Source of the DNA: DASZHJ01 sp035581425
GTDB lineage: Bacteria; Pseudomonadota; Alphaproteobacteria; ATCC43930; CGMCC-115725
Assembly (NCBI GenBank): GCA_035581425.1
Contig: DATJVP010000024.1
Location: 22,774 to 86,773 of the forward strand
DNA: 64,000 nucleotides
Direction of reading: 5' to 3'
Below, one piece after another: positions 7,172-15,332 of this stretch. A model generated the notes under the pieces. The model saw nothing but the letters and a program-made list of their open reading frames with translations, was not told the DNA's origin and searched no databases. The position numbers and the translations under genes are program-made. Every line of letters begins with the position of its first letter. The stretch's first letter is position 1.

Positions 7172-8926
7172 TCACGCAGCCCCACGAAACTGCGTTGCGT
7201 AAAGTTCGGCGAAGGGACCGCCGCGGTTCAGCAAGTCCTGGAAGGGGCCATGCTCGACGATCGTGCCGTCGCGCAACACCAGGATCAGATCGGCATCCCG
7301 CACAGTCGAGAGCCGGTGGGCGATGATGAAGGTGGTTCGTCCCTCGGTGAGACGACGGATGCCCTCCATCACTGCCGCCTCGGTCTCGACGTCAAGCGCG
7401 GAGGTGGGCTCGTCGAGAATCAGGATCGGGGCATTCCGTAGAATCGCGCGCGCGATCGTGAGGCGCTGCTTCTCGCCTTCCGAGAGCGTGCCCGCACCCT
7501 CGCCGATCACGGTGTCGTAGCCCTGCGGCAATTTCCGGATGTGATCGTCGATGCGCGCGAGGCGCGCCGCGGCCTCGATCTCGGCGTCACTCGCGCCCGG
7601 CCTGCCATAGGCGATATTGTCCTTGATCGAGAGCGGGAAGACCAAGGGCGGCTGCAGCACCATCGAGATTTGGCCGCGGAGCGCCGCGAGGCGATACTCC
7701 CTGAGATCGACGTCGTCGATCTCGACCGCGCCGCTGCTGGGATCGAAGAAGCGCGGCAGGAGGCTCAGCAGCGTCGACTTGCCGGCACCGGTCGGACCCA
7801 CGATCGCCACCTTGGTGCCGGGGGCGATCTCGAGATCGATCCGCTTCAGCACCGCCATCTCCGGCCGGTAGCTGAAGGAGACACCGCGCCAAGCGACCGC
7901 ACCTCGCGCGCCCTCTGCGGGAAACAACCGCGTGCCGTCCTTGAGATCTGACTCGATGTCGAGCACCTCGAAGCAGCGCCGCGCGCCGACGCGCGCGCCC
8001 GCGATCAAGCCCCAGCTCTGGGTGATCTGGTTGACGGGCGCATAGAGCTGCGCGAGGTACGAGATGAAGACCACGAGCTGGCCGATGGTGAGCCTGCCGC
8101 TCAGGACGGCGCTCGCGCCGACATAGAGGACGAGCGCAGTGCCGACGGCGATCACGCCGTTCACCGCCGCCGAATAGAGCGTCTGCCAACCGTAGAGGCG
8201 CAACGTCGCGGTCAGGCTGGCGCGGCTCGCGCCCATGAAGCGGCGGTGCTCCTCCTCCTCTTTGGTGAAAGCCTGCACGACCTTGATCGAGCTCATCGCC
8301 CACTGGACGAGGCTGTAGACCAGGCTCTCGCGCTCGCGCACCTCGGTCGCGACCGTCGTGATCTTGCGGTTGAAGAGCGCGATCAGCACGAAGAGCGCGG
8401 GCACCACCGTGAGAGCGATCACCGTCAGCAGCCAATCCAGCGGGAACAGTACCGCGAGCATCCCCGCGAGCAGGATCAGCGCCGAGAGGATCGGCAGCGC
8501 ACCATTCATGATCATGGTCTGGACGGCGAAGCTGTCGGCCGTCACGCGGTACATGAGGTCACCCACCTTCTGCCGGCCGTGGAAGGCGAGCGAGAGGCGT
8601 TGCAGTTGCGCCATGAGCGCGCCGCGGAGGTCGTTCACCATCCGCTGCCCGACGCCGATGGTAGTCATGTTGTGGAGAAGCGTGAGGAGCCCGCTCCCGG
8701 CATTGACGAGCACCAGGGCTGCGCAAGCGCCGGCGAGGAGCACGGAAGGAGTGAAGCCCTGCAGCCAGGTCAGTGCCACGGGCTTGGCGCCGAGCACGTG
8801 GTCGATCACGACCTGGAGCGGCCAGGGCTTCAGGAGCTCGAAGCCTGCGATCGCGAAGATCTGGACGAAGGCGAAGAGGAGCCGCCAGCGATAAGGCCTG
8901 AGAAACGGCAACAGCCGGCGCAGCAT
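7172..8926 (-). CDS. ABC exporter, fused permease/ATPase (MsbA/NdvA type)
   Basis: A 584-residue half-exporter with about six membrane segments in the first 300 residues, then a nucleotide-binding domain. Walker A GPTGAGKST begins at about residue 377, the signature reads LSEGEKQRLTIARAIL at about 477 instead of LSGGQ, and Walker B ILILDEPTSALD is at about 500. Such homodimers export lipid A, cyclic glucans or other glycans. The gene begins 16 bases after the stop of the GH/GT2 fusion and shares its operon, so the fusion's product is the best guess for its cargo. Specificity cannot be read from the sequence. Confidence 0.9.
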   Translation of the reverse strand: MLRRLLPFLRPYRWRLLFAFVQIFAIAGFELLKPWPLQVVIDHVLGAKPVALTWLQGFTPSVLLAGACAALVLVNAGSGLLTLLHNMTTIGVGQRMVNDLRGALMAQLQRLSLAFHGRQKVGDLMYRVTADSFAVQTMIMNGALPILSALILLAGMLAVLFPLDWLLTVIALTVVPALFVLIALFNRKITTVATEVRERESLVYSLVQWAMSSIKVVQAFTKEEEEHRRFMGASRASLTATLRLYGWQTLYSAAVNGVIAVGTALVLYVGASAVLSGRLTIGQLVVFISYLAQLYAPVNQITQSWGLIAGARVGARRCFEVLDIESDLKDGTRLFPAEGARGAVAWRGVSFSYRPEMAVLKRIDLEIAPGTKVAIVGPTGAGKSTLLSLLPRFFDPSSGAVEIDDVDLREYRLAALRGQISMVLQPPLVFPLSIKDNIAYGRPGASDAEIEAAARLARIDDHIRKLPQGYDTVIGEGAGTLSEGEKQRLTIARAILRNAPILILDEPTSALDVETEAAVMEGIRRLTEGRTTFIIAHRLSTVRDADLILVLRDGTIVEHGPFQDLLNRGGPFAELYATQFRGAA

Positions 8927-8942
8927 CGGCGCCGCCCCGTCC

Positions 8943-11543
8943 TCAGGCCGCGCTCGGCGCGAGCTCCGGCTCGACGCGCTCCTTGCGCAGCGGAGCTACC
9001 GGCGTGAGCCCCGCCTGCCGCGCCACGCCGTCGGTGATCTCGTGCATGATGCGCCCGAGCTCGACCGTGTGGTGCACAATCAGCAAGCTGTGGACGAGGC
9101 CCGCAAGCCCGATCGCCGTCGCCACCACCGGCGCCCCCAGCACGAGCGCGAGCACGGAGATCCCGATATAACCGCGGAGCACCAGCTTCGCGAGACGGGA
9201 GAAGGTGAAGGTGCAGCGCACGCGCAGCAGCCGCTTATTGCCGCCGTGGTTCTCGACGCAGCAGAGCACCAGCGCCCGGCTCCAAAGCCCCCGGCAGATC
9301 TTGAGGTCCCAGTCGCTCCAGCCGGCGTCCATGACGACGAAATACTTGAGCGGCGAGAGCACGCGCATGAGGCCGCCGAGTATGGTCTCCTTCTCATCGC
9401 CGCGCTCGCTCCAATAGGAGAGGAAGAGCGCGCGGTTTCTCCAGGAGACACGGGCCTTCTGCTCGATGCCGCCGATGGTTTCGAGCCGCTCCTCCGTGCT
9501 CAAGCCCTTGAAGCGCCACTTCAGCCGCTCCCAGCCCCTGAGGAACGGGCCGAGATAGATCAGGAGCGATACCAGCACCCGCGCCTTGATGCCGCGGAAC
9601 CGCTTGTCGATCGGCGCCTTGAGGCCGCCATTCACCGCGAGCGAGAGGCTGAGCAGCAGCGGCGCCAGCAGGAGCCAATACCAGCCGCCGAGCGCGCCCC
9701 CGAGGATCGCGAGGAGAAGCGCGGCGACGTTCCACTCGAAGCTCAGCGGCAAGGCGGTCGCAAGCGAGCCCGGCGGCTCGTACATCGTCTGGAAGAGGCC
9801 GCGCCCGAAGACGCCGGAATAGATCAGCGGCTGGCGCGAGAGCAGCAGCGACGCCGAGAGATCGCCGTAGATACGTCCGAGCCATTTCGCCTGGCCGAAG
9901 AGATTGAAGCGGAAGGGGTGCTTCGCATAGACCAGCGCCTCGGCCTTGCCGTAACCGCGCTGCTGGCCGATGTAGGCGCGAACCGTGTTGCGACGGAAGT
10001 GCCAGACAGTCGCGGCCGGGCTGAATCCGATCGTGTGGCCCGCGTCCTGGAAGCGCCAGCAGATGTCGACATCGTCGCCTGCCGCGCGATAGAGCGGATC
10101 GAAGCCGCCGAGCGCCAAGAGCGCATCGCGGCGGAAGGCCATGTTGCAGCCGGCGATGTGCTCGGCGGTGTCGTCGGTGAGGAGCACATGTGTGGGACCG
10201 CCCGGCGAAACCGCGACCGCGGAGGGCACAAGGCTATCCTCTGGCGGCGGGAAGTTCGGTCCGCCGCAGGCGACAAGGCCGCGGCGCTCCATCGTCGAAA
10301 CGAGGTAGGTGAGCCAATCGGGATCGGCGACGCAATCGCTGTCGGTATAGGCGACGATCTCGCCTGTTGCGGCCTCCGCGCCGACGTTCCGCGCGACGCT
10401 CAGCCCCTTGTTGGACTGGCTGATGATGCGGCAATAGGGAAAGCGCTCAGAGATCTCGAGCGTGCGATCGGTCGAGCCGTCGTTGACGACGATCACCTCG
10501 TAGTTCGGGTATCGCAGCACCTCGAGCGAGGCGAGGCAGGCCTCCATGGTGCGCTCGGCGTTGTAGGCGCAGACGACGACCGAGACGCGCGGCGGCAGCG
10601 CCAGCTGCGGCGGGATGGGCTCCTGGAAGCGACGCGCGACCACGGAGAAAGCGGGTTTCGGCACGCGGTCGCGATCGACGAGGCCGAAGGCCCAGTTCTC
10701 GATGAGATGCCCGCCCGTGAACCACTCGTCGGTCCAGGCGAAGACGAAAGTGCCGGCGACGCCCATATCGAAGGCCGCGCGGATCTGCCAGGAGAGGATA
10801 CGCGCCTGCTCCTCGCGCCCCTCGCGGATGGAATCGATGCCGAATTCCGTCAGCACCAGCGGCCGATCGACCGAGAGATTCTGCAGCTTCGAGAGATAGC
10901 GGCGGAACGCGTCCTCGTCGTGAAGGTAGACGTTGAAGCAGAGGAAATCCGTGAAATCGACGGTGAGGTATTCGGTCGAGGGGAAATTCGCGTAGCTCAC
11001 GAGGCCCGTGGGGTGCTCGGCCTTGACTGCCTGCATGAGGCGCATCAGGAAGGCGCGGACGCGCTTCGGCCCGTGCCAGCGCACCATATCCGGCGGAATT
11101 TCGTTGCCGATGAGGTAGGCGAAGATCGCGGGGTGGCGCTTCAAGCCGCGAACGGCGTCGCCCACTCCCTTCACGATCTCGTTGCGAAGCTTGCGGCTCT
11201 CGAGGAAGGCCACGTGTTGCGACCACGGCAGTCCCACCAGCACGCGCATCCCCGCCTCGGCGGCCGTGTCGAGGAGCCAGATCGGAGGCACCGTGAAGAC
11301 GCGAAGAACGGTCGCCCCCATCCCCGCCATCATCGCGAAATCCTTGGCGACGACATCGCGCTCCGGGAACTGATCGCCGTGCGAGCCCACCGGGAAGGGG
11401 CCGTAGGTCACGCCCTTCACGTGGAATTTCCGCTCGCCCGCGAAGAAGAACTTTCCGTAGACGCGGATGGGCTCGAGCGTTGCGGCGGTGACCCCCTCAC
11501 CGGCGCGCGGCAATGCCGGCAGTATGACTGCGGTCTCGTTCAT
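8943..11543 (-). CDS. Glycoside hydrolase (clan GH-A) / glycosyltransferase family 2 fusion
   Basis: An 866-residue protein. Residues about 28-310 form a TIM-barrel glycosidase with the two clan GH-A glutamates in LIGNEIP (about E147) and VLTEFGI (about E232). Residues about 322-560 are a GT2 domain: VSVVVCAYNAERTMEACLAS, a DSD at about 401, then GDDVDICWRFQDAGH and QQRGYGKAEAL. Hydrophobic segments occur only after this (about 600-635, 655-675 and 785-820). There is no signal peptide and no membrane segment before the glycosidase, so both catalytic domains should be cytoplasmic. It lies between galE and an ABC exporter. The product is unknown; a beta-glucan-like polymer remodelled before export is an inference. 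Confidence 0.85.
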   Translation of the reverse strand: MNETAVILPALPRAGEGVTAATLEPIRVYGKFFFAGERKFHVKGVTYGPFPVGSHGDQFPERDVVAKDFAMMAGMGATVLRVFTVPPIWLLDTAAEAGMRVLVGLPWSQHVAFLESRKLRNEIVKGVGDAVRGLKRHPAIFAYLIGNEIPPDMVRWHGPKRVRAFLMRLMQAVKAEHPTGLVSYANFPSTEYLTVDFTDFLCFNVYLHDEDAFRRYLSKLQNLSVDRPLVLTEFGIDSIREGREEQARILSWQIRAAFDMGVAGTFVFAWTDEWFTGGHLIENWAFGLVDRDRVPKPAFSVVARRFQEPIPPQLALPPRVSVVVCAYNAERTMEACLASLEVLRYPNYEVIVVNDGSTDRTLEISERFPYCRIISQSNKGLSVARNVGAEAATGEIVAYTDSDCVADPDWLTYLVSTMERRGLVACGGPNFPPPEDSLVPSAVAVSPGGPTHVLLTDDTAEHIAGCNMAFRRDALLALGGFDPLYRAAGDDVDICWRFQDAGHTIGFSPAATVWHFRRNTVRAYIGQQRGYGKAEALVYAKHPFRFNLFGQAKWLGRIYGDLSASLLLSRQPLIYSGVFGRGLFQTMYEPPGSLATALPLSFEWNVAALLLAILGGALGGWYWLLLAPLLLSLSLAVNGGLKAPIDKRFRGIKARVLVSLLIYLGPFLRGWERLKWRFKGLSTEERLETIGGIEQKARVSWRNRALFLSYWSERGDEKETILGGLMRVLSPLKYFVVMDAGWSDWDLKICRGLWSRALVLCCVENHGGNKRLLRVRCTFTFSRLAKLVLRGYIGISVLALVLGAPVVATAIGLAGLVHSLLIVHHTVELGRIMHEITDGVARQAGLTPVAPLRKERVEPELAPSAA

Positions 11544-11573
11544 AGTCCTTGCCTCCGTCGTGCCGTCGGCGCG

Positions 11574-12578
11574 TCAGGCGCCGGCAGCCCTCTGCCGCTC
11601 ATTGGGATCCCGGCCGTGCCAGGCCCAGGCGGTCTTGATGATGGTGTCGAGATCGGAATGCCGCGGCGCCCAGCCCAGCACCTCGCGGGCGCGGCGGGCG
11701 TCGGCGACCAGCACCGGCGGATCGCCAGCTCGGCGCGCGGTCTCGCGGCGGGCGATGCGGCGTCCGGTGACGCGCTCGGCGGCGGCGATCACCTCGCGAA
11801 CGGAATGGCCGGCGCCGGTGCCGAGGTTGAGGCTCTGGCTGAGCCCACCCTTCAATAGATGCTGTAGCGCCAGGATGTGGGCCTCGACGAGGTCCTCGAC
11901 GTGGATGTAGTCGCGGATCGCGGTGCCGTCGGGGGTCGGGTAGTCGGTGCCGAAGATGTCGATCTGCGCGCGGCGCCCGAGCGCCGCCTCCAAGACCAGC
12001 GGGATCAGATGCGTCTCGGGATGGTGGTCCTCACCGATCTCGCCGGCGAGGTCGGCCCCGGCTGCGTTGAAATACCGCAGGCTCGCATAGGTGAAGCCGT
12101 GGGCGGCGCCGTACCAGTGGAGCATGCGCTCCACCATGAGCTTGGTCTCCCCGTAGGGGTTGATCGGGCGTTGGTGGGTGCTCTCGGCAATCGGCATCCG
12201 CTCGGGATGCCCGTAGGTTGCGCAGGTCGAGGAGAAAACGATCCGTTTGAGGCCCCGCTCCCGCATCGCCTCGAGAAGGCCGAGGCTATTGACGACATTG
12301 TTGCGGAAATAGAGGTCGGGCTTCGCCACCGACTCCCCGACGTAGGCGAAGGCCGCGAAATGCATGACCGCCGCCACGTCGAAACGGCGAAGGGTATCCG
12401 CGAGGCGGGCGGTGTCCGTGAGGTCGGCCTCGATCAGCGGCCCCCACTTCACGGCCTCCCGGTGGCCGTTCACGAGGCTGTCGTAGGCGACAGGCCGAAA
12501 TCCCGCCCGGGCCAACGCCTTGCAGGCGTGACTGCCGATGTAGCCGGCGCCGCCGGTCACGAGGATCGTGTGGCTCAT
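11574..12578 (-). CDS. galE: UDP-glucose 4-epimerase
   Basis: A 334-residue extended SDR that interconverts UDP-glucose and UDP-galactose using bound NAD. Seen directly: TGGAGYIGSH for NAD at the N-terminus, STCATYG with the catalytic Ser/Thr, NPYGETK with the YxxxK pair, and RYFNAAGAD and RDYIHVEDLVEAH, all characteristic of GalE. The length is normal. It is the first gene of the minus-strand operon, followed after 30 bases by the GH/GT2 fusion, and would supply that enzyme or the exopolysaccharide pool with UDP-galactose. Confidence 0.93.
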   Translation of the reverse strand: MSHTILVTGGAGYIGSHACKALARAGFRPVAYDSLVNGHREAVKWGPLIEADLTDTARLADTLRRFDVAAVMHFAAFAYVGESVAKPDLYFRNNVVNSLGLLEAMRERGLKRIVFSSTCATYGHPERMPIAESTHQRPINPYGETKLMVERMLHWYGAAHGFTYASLRYFNAAGADLAGEIGEDHHPETHLIPLVLEAALGRRAQIDIFGTDYPTPDGTAIRDYIHVEDLVEAHILALQHLLKGGLSQSLNLGTGAGHSVREVIAAAERVTGRRIARRETARRAGDPPVLVADARRAREVLGWAPRHSDLDTIIKTAWAWHGRDPNERQRAAGA

Positions 12579-12888
12579 TGTCGCGTGTCTGACAGCCGTT
12601 CGGAAAAGGGACCCGAAATTCGCCCCTGAGAACGGCCGCCAGCGCCCCCTTCTTCCCCTGCGGCCTCACTTTTTTGGCCGCGTCCGTCTCTACCGCGGGC
12701 GCGCGCGCCGAACAAGGGGTCGGCAAGGCCGCAAACCTCGGTTAACGAATGGTCCCATTGAGGTTTCTTGACGGGGCGTCGGCTTGGTGAGATGAACGGC
12801 GGGCTCGCCCACCCGACCCGCCATGCCGCTTCCGGGCGGAATTTTCGGTGGGGGAGCGCGTTGTCACGAGCATTCTGCGGGAGCTCTC
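12579..12888. other. Divergent intergenic region, galE / ugd
   Basis: About 310 bases without a gene. It must hold promoters in both directions. On the plus strand TTGACG at 12768-12773 is followed after 17 bases by GATGAA at 12791-12796, a weak candidate for ugd. A GCGGCC/GGCCGC stem with a T-rich loop lies at about 12660-12681. No terminator would be expected here, and I see nothing else. Confidence 0.4.
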
Positions 12889-14241
12889 ATGCGAATTGCC
12901 GTCATCGGCACCGGATATGTGGGTATCGTCTCCGGCGCCTGCTTCTCCGAATTCGGTGTTTCCGTCACCTGCGTCGACAAGGACGCCGGCAAGATCGAGC
13001 GGCTCAAGGCGGGCGAGATCCCGATTTACGAGCCCGGCCTCGAGGGGCTGGTGGCGAGCAATGCGCGCGCCGGACGCCTCACCTTTACGACTGACCTTCC
13101 CGCTGCGGTTGCAGGCGCGGATGCCGTCTTCATTGCCGTGGGCACCCCCTCGCGCCGGGGCGACGGCCACGCCGACCTCTCCTACGTATACGGCGCCGCC
13201 GAGGAGATCGCGCAGGCGCTCACGGGCTATGCGGTGGTGGTCACGAAATCGACGGTGCCTGTGGGCACCGGCCGGCAGGTCGAGCAGATCCTGCGCCGGG
13301 TTCGCCCAGACGCAGCATTCGATGTCGTCTCCAATCCCGAATTCCTGCGCGAGGGCTCCGCAATCGGCGATTTCATGCGGCCCGACCGCGTGGTAATCGG
13401 CGCCGAAACCGAGCGGGCACGAGAGGTGATGCGGGCGCTCTATCGGCCGCTCTACTTGATCGAGACGCCGATCGTCTTCACCACCATCGAGACCGCGGAG
13501 CTCATCAAGTACGCCGCCAACAGCTTCCTCGCGACCAAGATCTCCTTCATCAACGAGATCGCCGACCTCTGCGAGCGGGTGGGCGCGGACGTGCAGGACG
13601 TCGCCAAGGGCATCGGCCTCGACGGGCGCATCGGCGGCAAGTTCCTGCATGCGGGGCCGGGTTATGGCGGCTCCTGCTTCCCCAAGGACTGCCTCGCCCT
13701 CGTGCGCACTGCACAGGAGGCGGATGCGCCGATCTCCATCGTCGAGCAGGTCGTTCGCGTCAACGACGCGCGCAAGCGCAAGATGGCTGAGAAGGTCGTC
13801 AAAGCCTGCGGCGGCAGCGTCGCGGGGAAGACACTTGCGATCCTCGGCCTCGCCTTCAAGCCCAACACCGACGACATGCGCGAGGCCCCGAGCCTCACCA
13901 TCGTGCCGGCGCTGCAGGAGCTGGGCGCGGAGATCCGCGCCTTCGACCCCGAGGGCATGACCGAGGCGAAGAAGCTGCTTCCGGGCATCGCCTTCGCGGC
14001 CGACGCCTACGACGCGATGCGCGGCGCGGACGCCGCGGTGCTGCTCACGGAGTGGAACGAGTTCCGCGCCCTCGATCTCGAGCGCGTGAAGAGCCTGCTC
14101 AAGACGCCGACGCTCATCGATCTCCGCAACGTCTACAAGCCCGCGGAGATGGCGGCGGCGGGCTTCTTCTATTTCAGTATCGGCCGCCGGCCGGTAGAGC
14201 CCGGGCGCGCGGGCTTGCGCGCCGTCGCCAACAGGACCTGA
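12889..14241 (+). CDS. ugd: UDP-glucose 6-dehydrogenase
   Basis: A 450-residue enzyme that oxidises UDP-glucose twice to UDP-glucuronate. The start MRIAVIGTGYVG is the Rossmann motif, and GGGAG lies just upstream. Other marks are TKSTVPVGTG, NPEFLREGSAI, KYAANSFLATKISFINE and GPGYGGSCFPKD with the catalytic cysteine at about 262, then LGLAFKPNTDDMREAPS. An upstream in-frame ATG at 12823 would add 22 residues that do not fit the family. It is one base from the UDP-xylose synthase gene, so its product is channelled directly to that enzyme. Confidence 0.96.
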   Translation: MRIAVIGTGYVGIVSGACFSEFGVSVTCVDKDAGKIERLKAGEIPIYEPGLEGLVASNARAGRLTFTTDLPAAVAGADAVFIAVGTPSRRGDGHADLSYVYGAAEEIAQALTGYAVVVTKSTVPVGTGRQVEQILRRVRPDAAFDVVSNPEFLREGSAIGDFMRPDRVVIGAETERAREVMRALYRPLYLIETPIVFTTIETAELIKYAANSFLATKISFINEIADLCERVGADVQDVAKGIGLDGRIGGKFLHAGPGYGGSCFPKDCLALVRTAQEADAPISIVEQVVRVNDARKRKMAEKVVKACGGSVAGKTLAILGLAFKPNTDDMREAPSLTIVPALQELGAEIRAFDPEGMTEAKKLLPGIAFAADAYDAMRGADAAVLLTEWNEFRALDLERVKSLLKTPTLIDLRNVYKPAEMAAAGFFYFSIGRRPVEPGRAGLRAVANRT

Positions 14242-14242
14242 C

Positions 14243-15226
14243 ATGAGCCTCGGCAAGAAACGCATTCTCGTCACCGGCGGCGCCGGTTTCCTCGGCTCGC
14301 ACCTCTGCGAGCGTCTCGTGGCCCAGGGCCACGACGTGCTCTGCGTCGACAACTACTTCACGGGGCGCAAGGAGAACATCGCCCATATCATGCCGGAGGC
14401 GAACTTCGAGGCGATGCGCCACGACGTCTGCTTCCCGCTCTACGTAGAGGTCGACGAGATCTACAACCTCGCTTGCCCCGCCTCGCCCGTGCACTACCAA
14501 TTCGACCCCGTGCAGACGACGAAGACCAGCGTCTCCGGCGCGATCAACATGCTCGGGCTCGCCAAACGCGTCCGCGCCAAGGTGTTCCAAGCCTCGACCT
14601 CCGAGGTCTATGGCGACCCCGTCGTCCATCCGCAAACGGAGGAGTATCGCGGCAACGTCAACCCGATCGGCCCCCGCGCCTGCTACGACGAGGGAAAACG
14701 CTGCGCCGAGACGCTCTTCTTCGACTACCATCGCCAACACAATCTCCGTATCAAGGTAGCGCGCATCTTCAACACCTACGGGCCGCGGATGCATCCCAAT
14801 GACGGCCGCGTGGTCTCGAACTTCATCGTCCAGGCCCTGAAGGGCGAGCCCATTACCGTCTATGGCGATGGCAAACAGACCCGCGCCTTCTGCTACGTCG
14901 ACGATCTCGTCGAGGGCTTCCTGCGGCTGATGGCGACCGCGGACGAGATCACGGGGCCGATCAATCTCGGCAATCCCGTGGAGACGCCTGTGATCACGCT
15001 CGCGGAGAAGATCATCGAGCTCATTGGCTCCAAATCCAAGATCGAGAGCCGGCCGCTCCCGGTCGACGATCCCGTGCAGCGCTGCCCGGACATCAGCCGC
15101 GCGCGCAACCTTCTGGGCTGGGAGCCCCGCGTCCCGCTCGCCACCGGTCTCGAACGCACCATCGCGTATTTCGAGCGGCTGCTCTCGGGCTCGAAGGACG
15201 GCGCGGTGCTGCGCCTCAGGGCCTAA
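14243..15226 (+). CDS. uxs: UDP-glucuronate decarboxylase (UDP-xylose synthase)
   Basis: A 327-residue SDR that decarboxylates UDP-glucuronate to UDP-xylose. Seen: TGGAGFLGSHLCERL, DNYFTGRKENI, ASTSEVYGDP, GPRACYDEGKRCAETL with YxxxK (Y-D-E-G-K), and VARIFNTYGPRMHPNDGRVVS in two pieces, a set diagnostic for this family. It lacks the N-terminal anchor of animal enzymes, as expected for bacteria. It is cotranscribed with ugd (one-base gap). UDP-xylose in alphaproteobacteria is used for lipopolysaccharide or exopolysaccharide; no xylosyltransferase is recognised in this window. Confidence 0.94.
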   Translation: MSLGKKRILVTGGAGFLGSHLCERLVAQGHDVLCVDNYFTGRKENIAHIMPEANFEAMRHDVCFPLYVEVDEIYNLACPASPVHYQFDPVQTTKTSVSGAINMLGLAKRVRAKVFQASTSEVYGDPVVHPQTEEYRGNVNPIGPRACYDEGKRCAETLFFDYHRQHNLRIKVARIFNTYGPRMHPNDGRVVSNFIVQALKGEPITVYGDGKQTRAFCYVDDLVEGFLRLMATADEITGPINLGNPVETPVITLAEKIIELIGSKSKIESRPLPVDDPVQRCPDISRARNLLGWEPRVPLATGLERTIAYFERLLSGSKDGAVLRLRA

Positions 15227-15332
15227 GCCAGCTCCGACCGACACGCCTCCTCTAGCTCTCGCAGTTGCGAACGCCGGTGAGAGCGCAATCATGCTAACGT
15301 CCCGCGCGTGACTTGGCGCGGGAGCTGATGGC

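Noticed and set aside
9042..11858. A 938-codon plus-strand frame antisense to the GH/GT2 fusion
   Set aside because: Same artefact: no start signal, no domain, biased composition, fully overlapped by a gene with recognised catalytic motifs.
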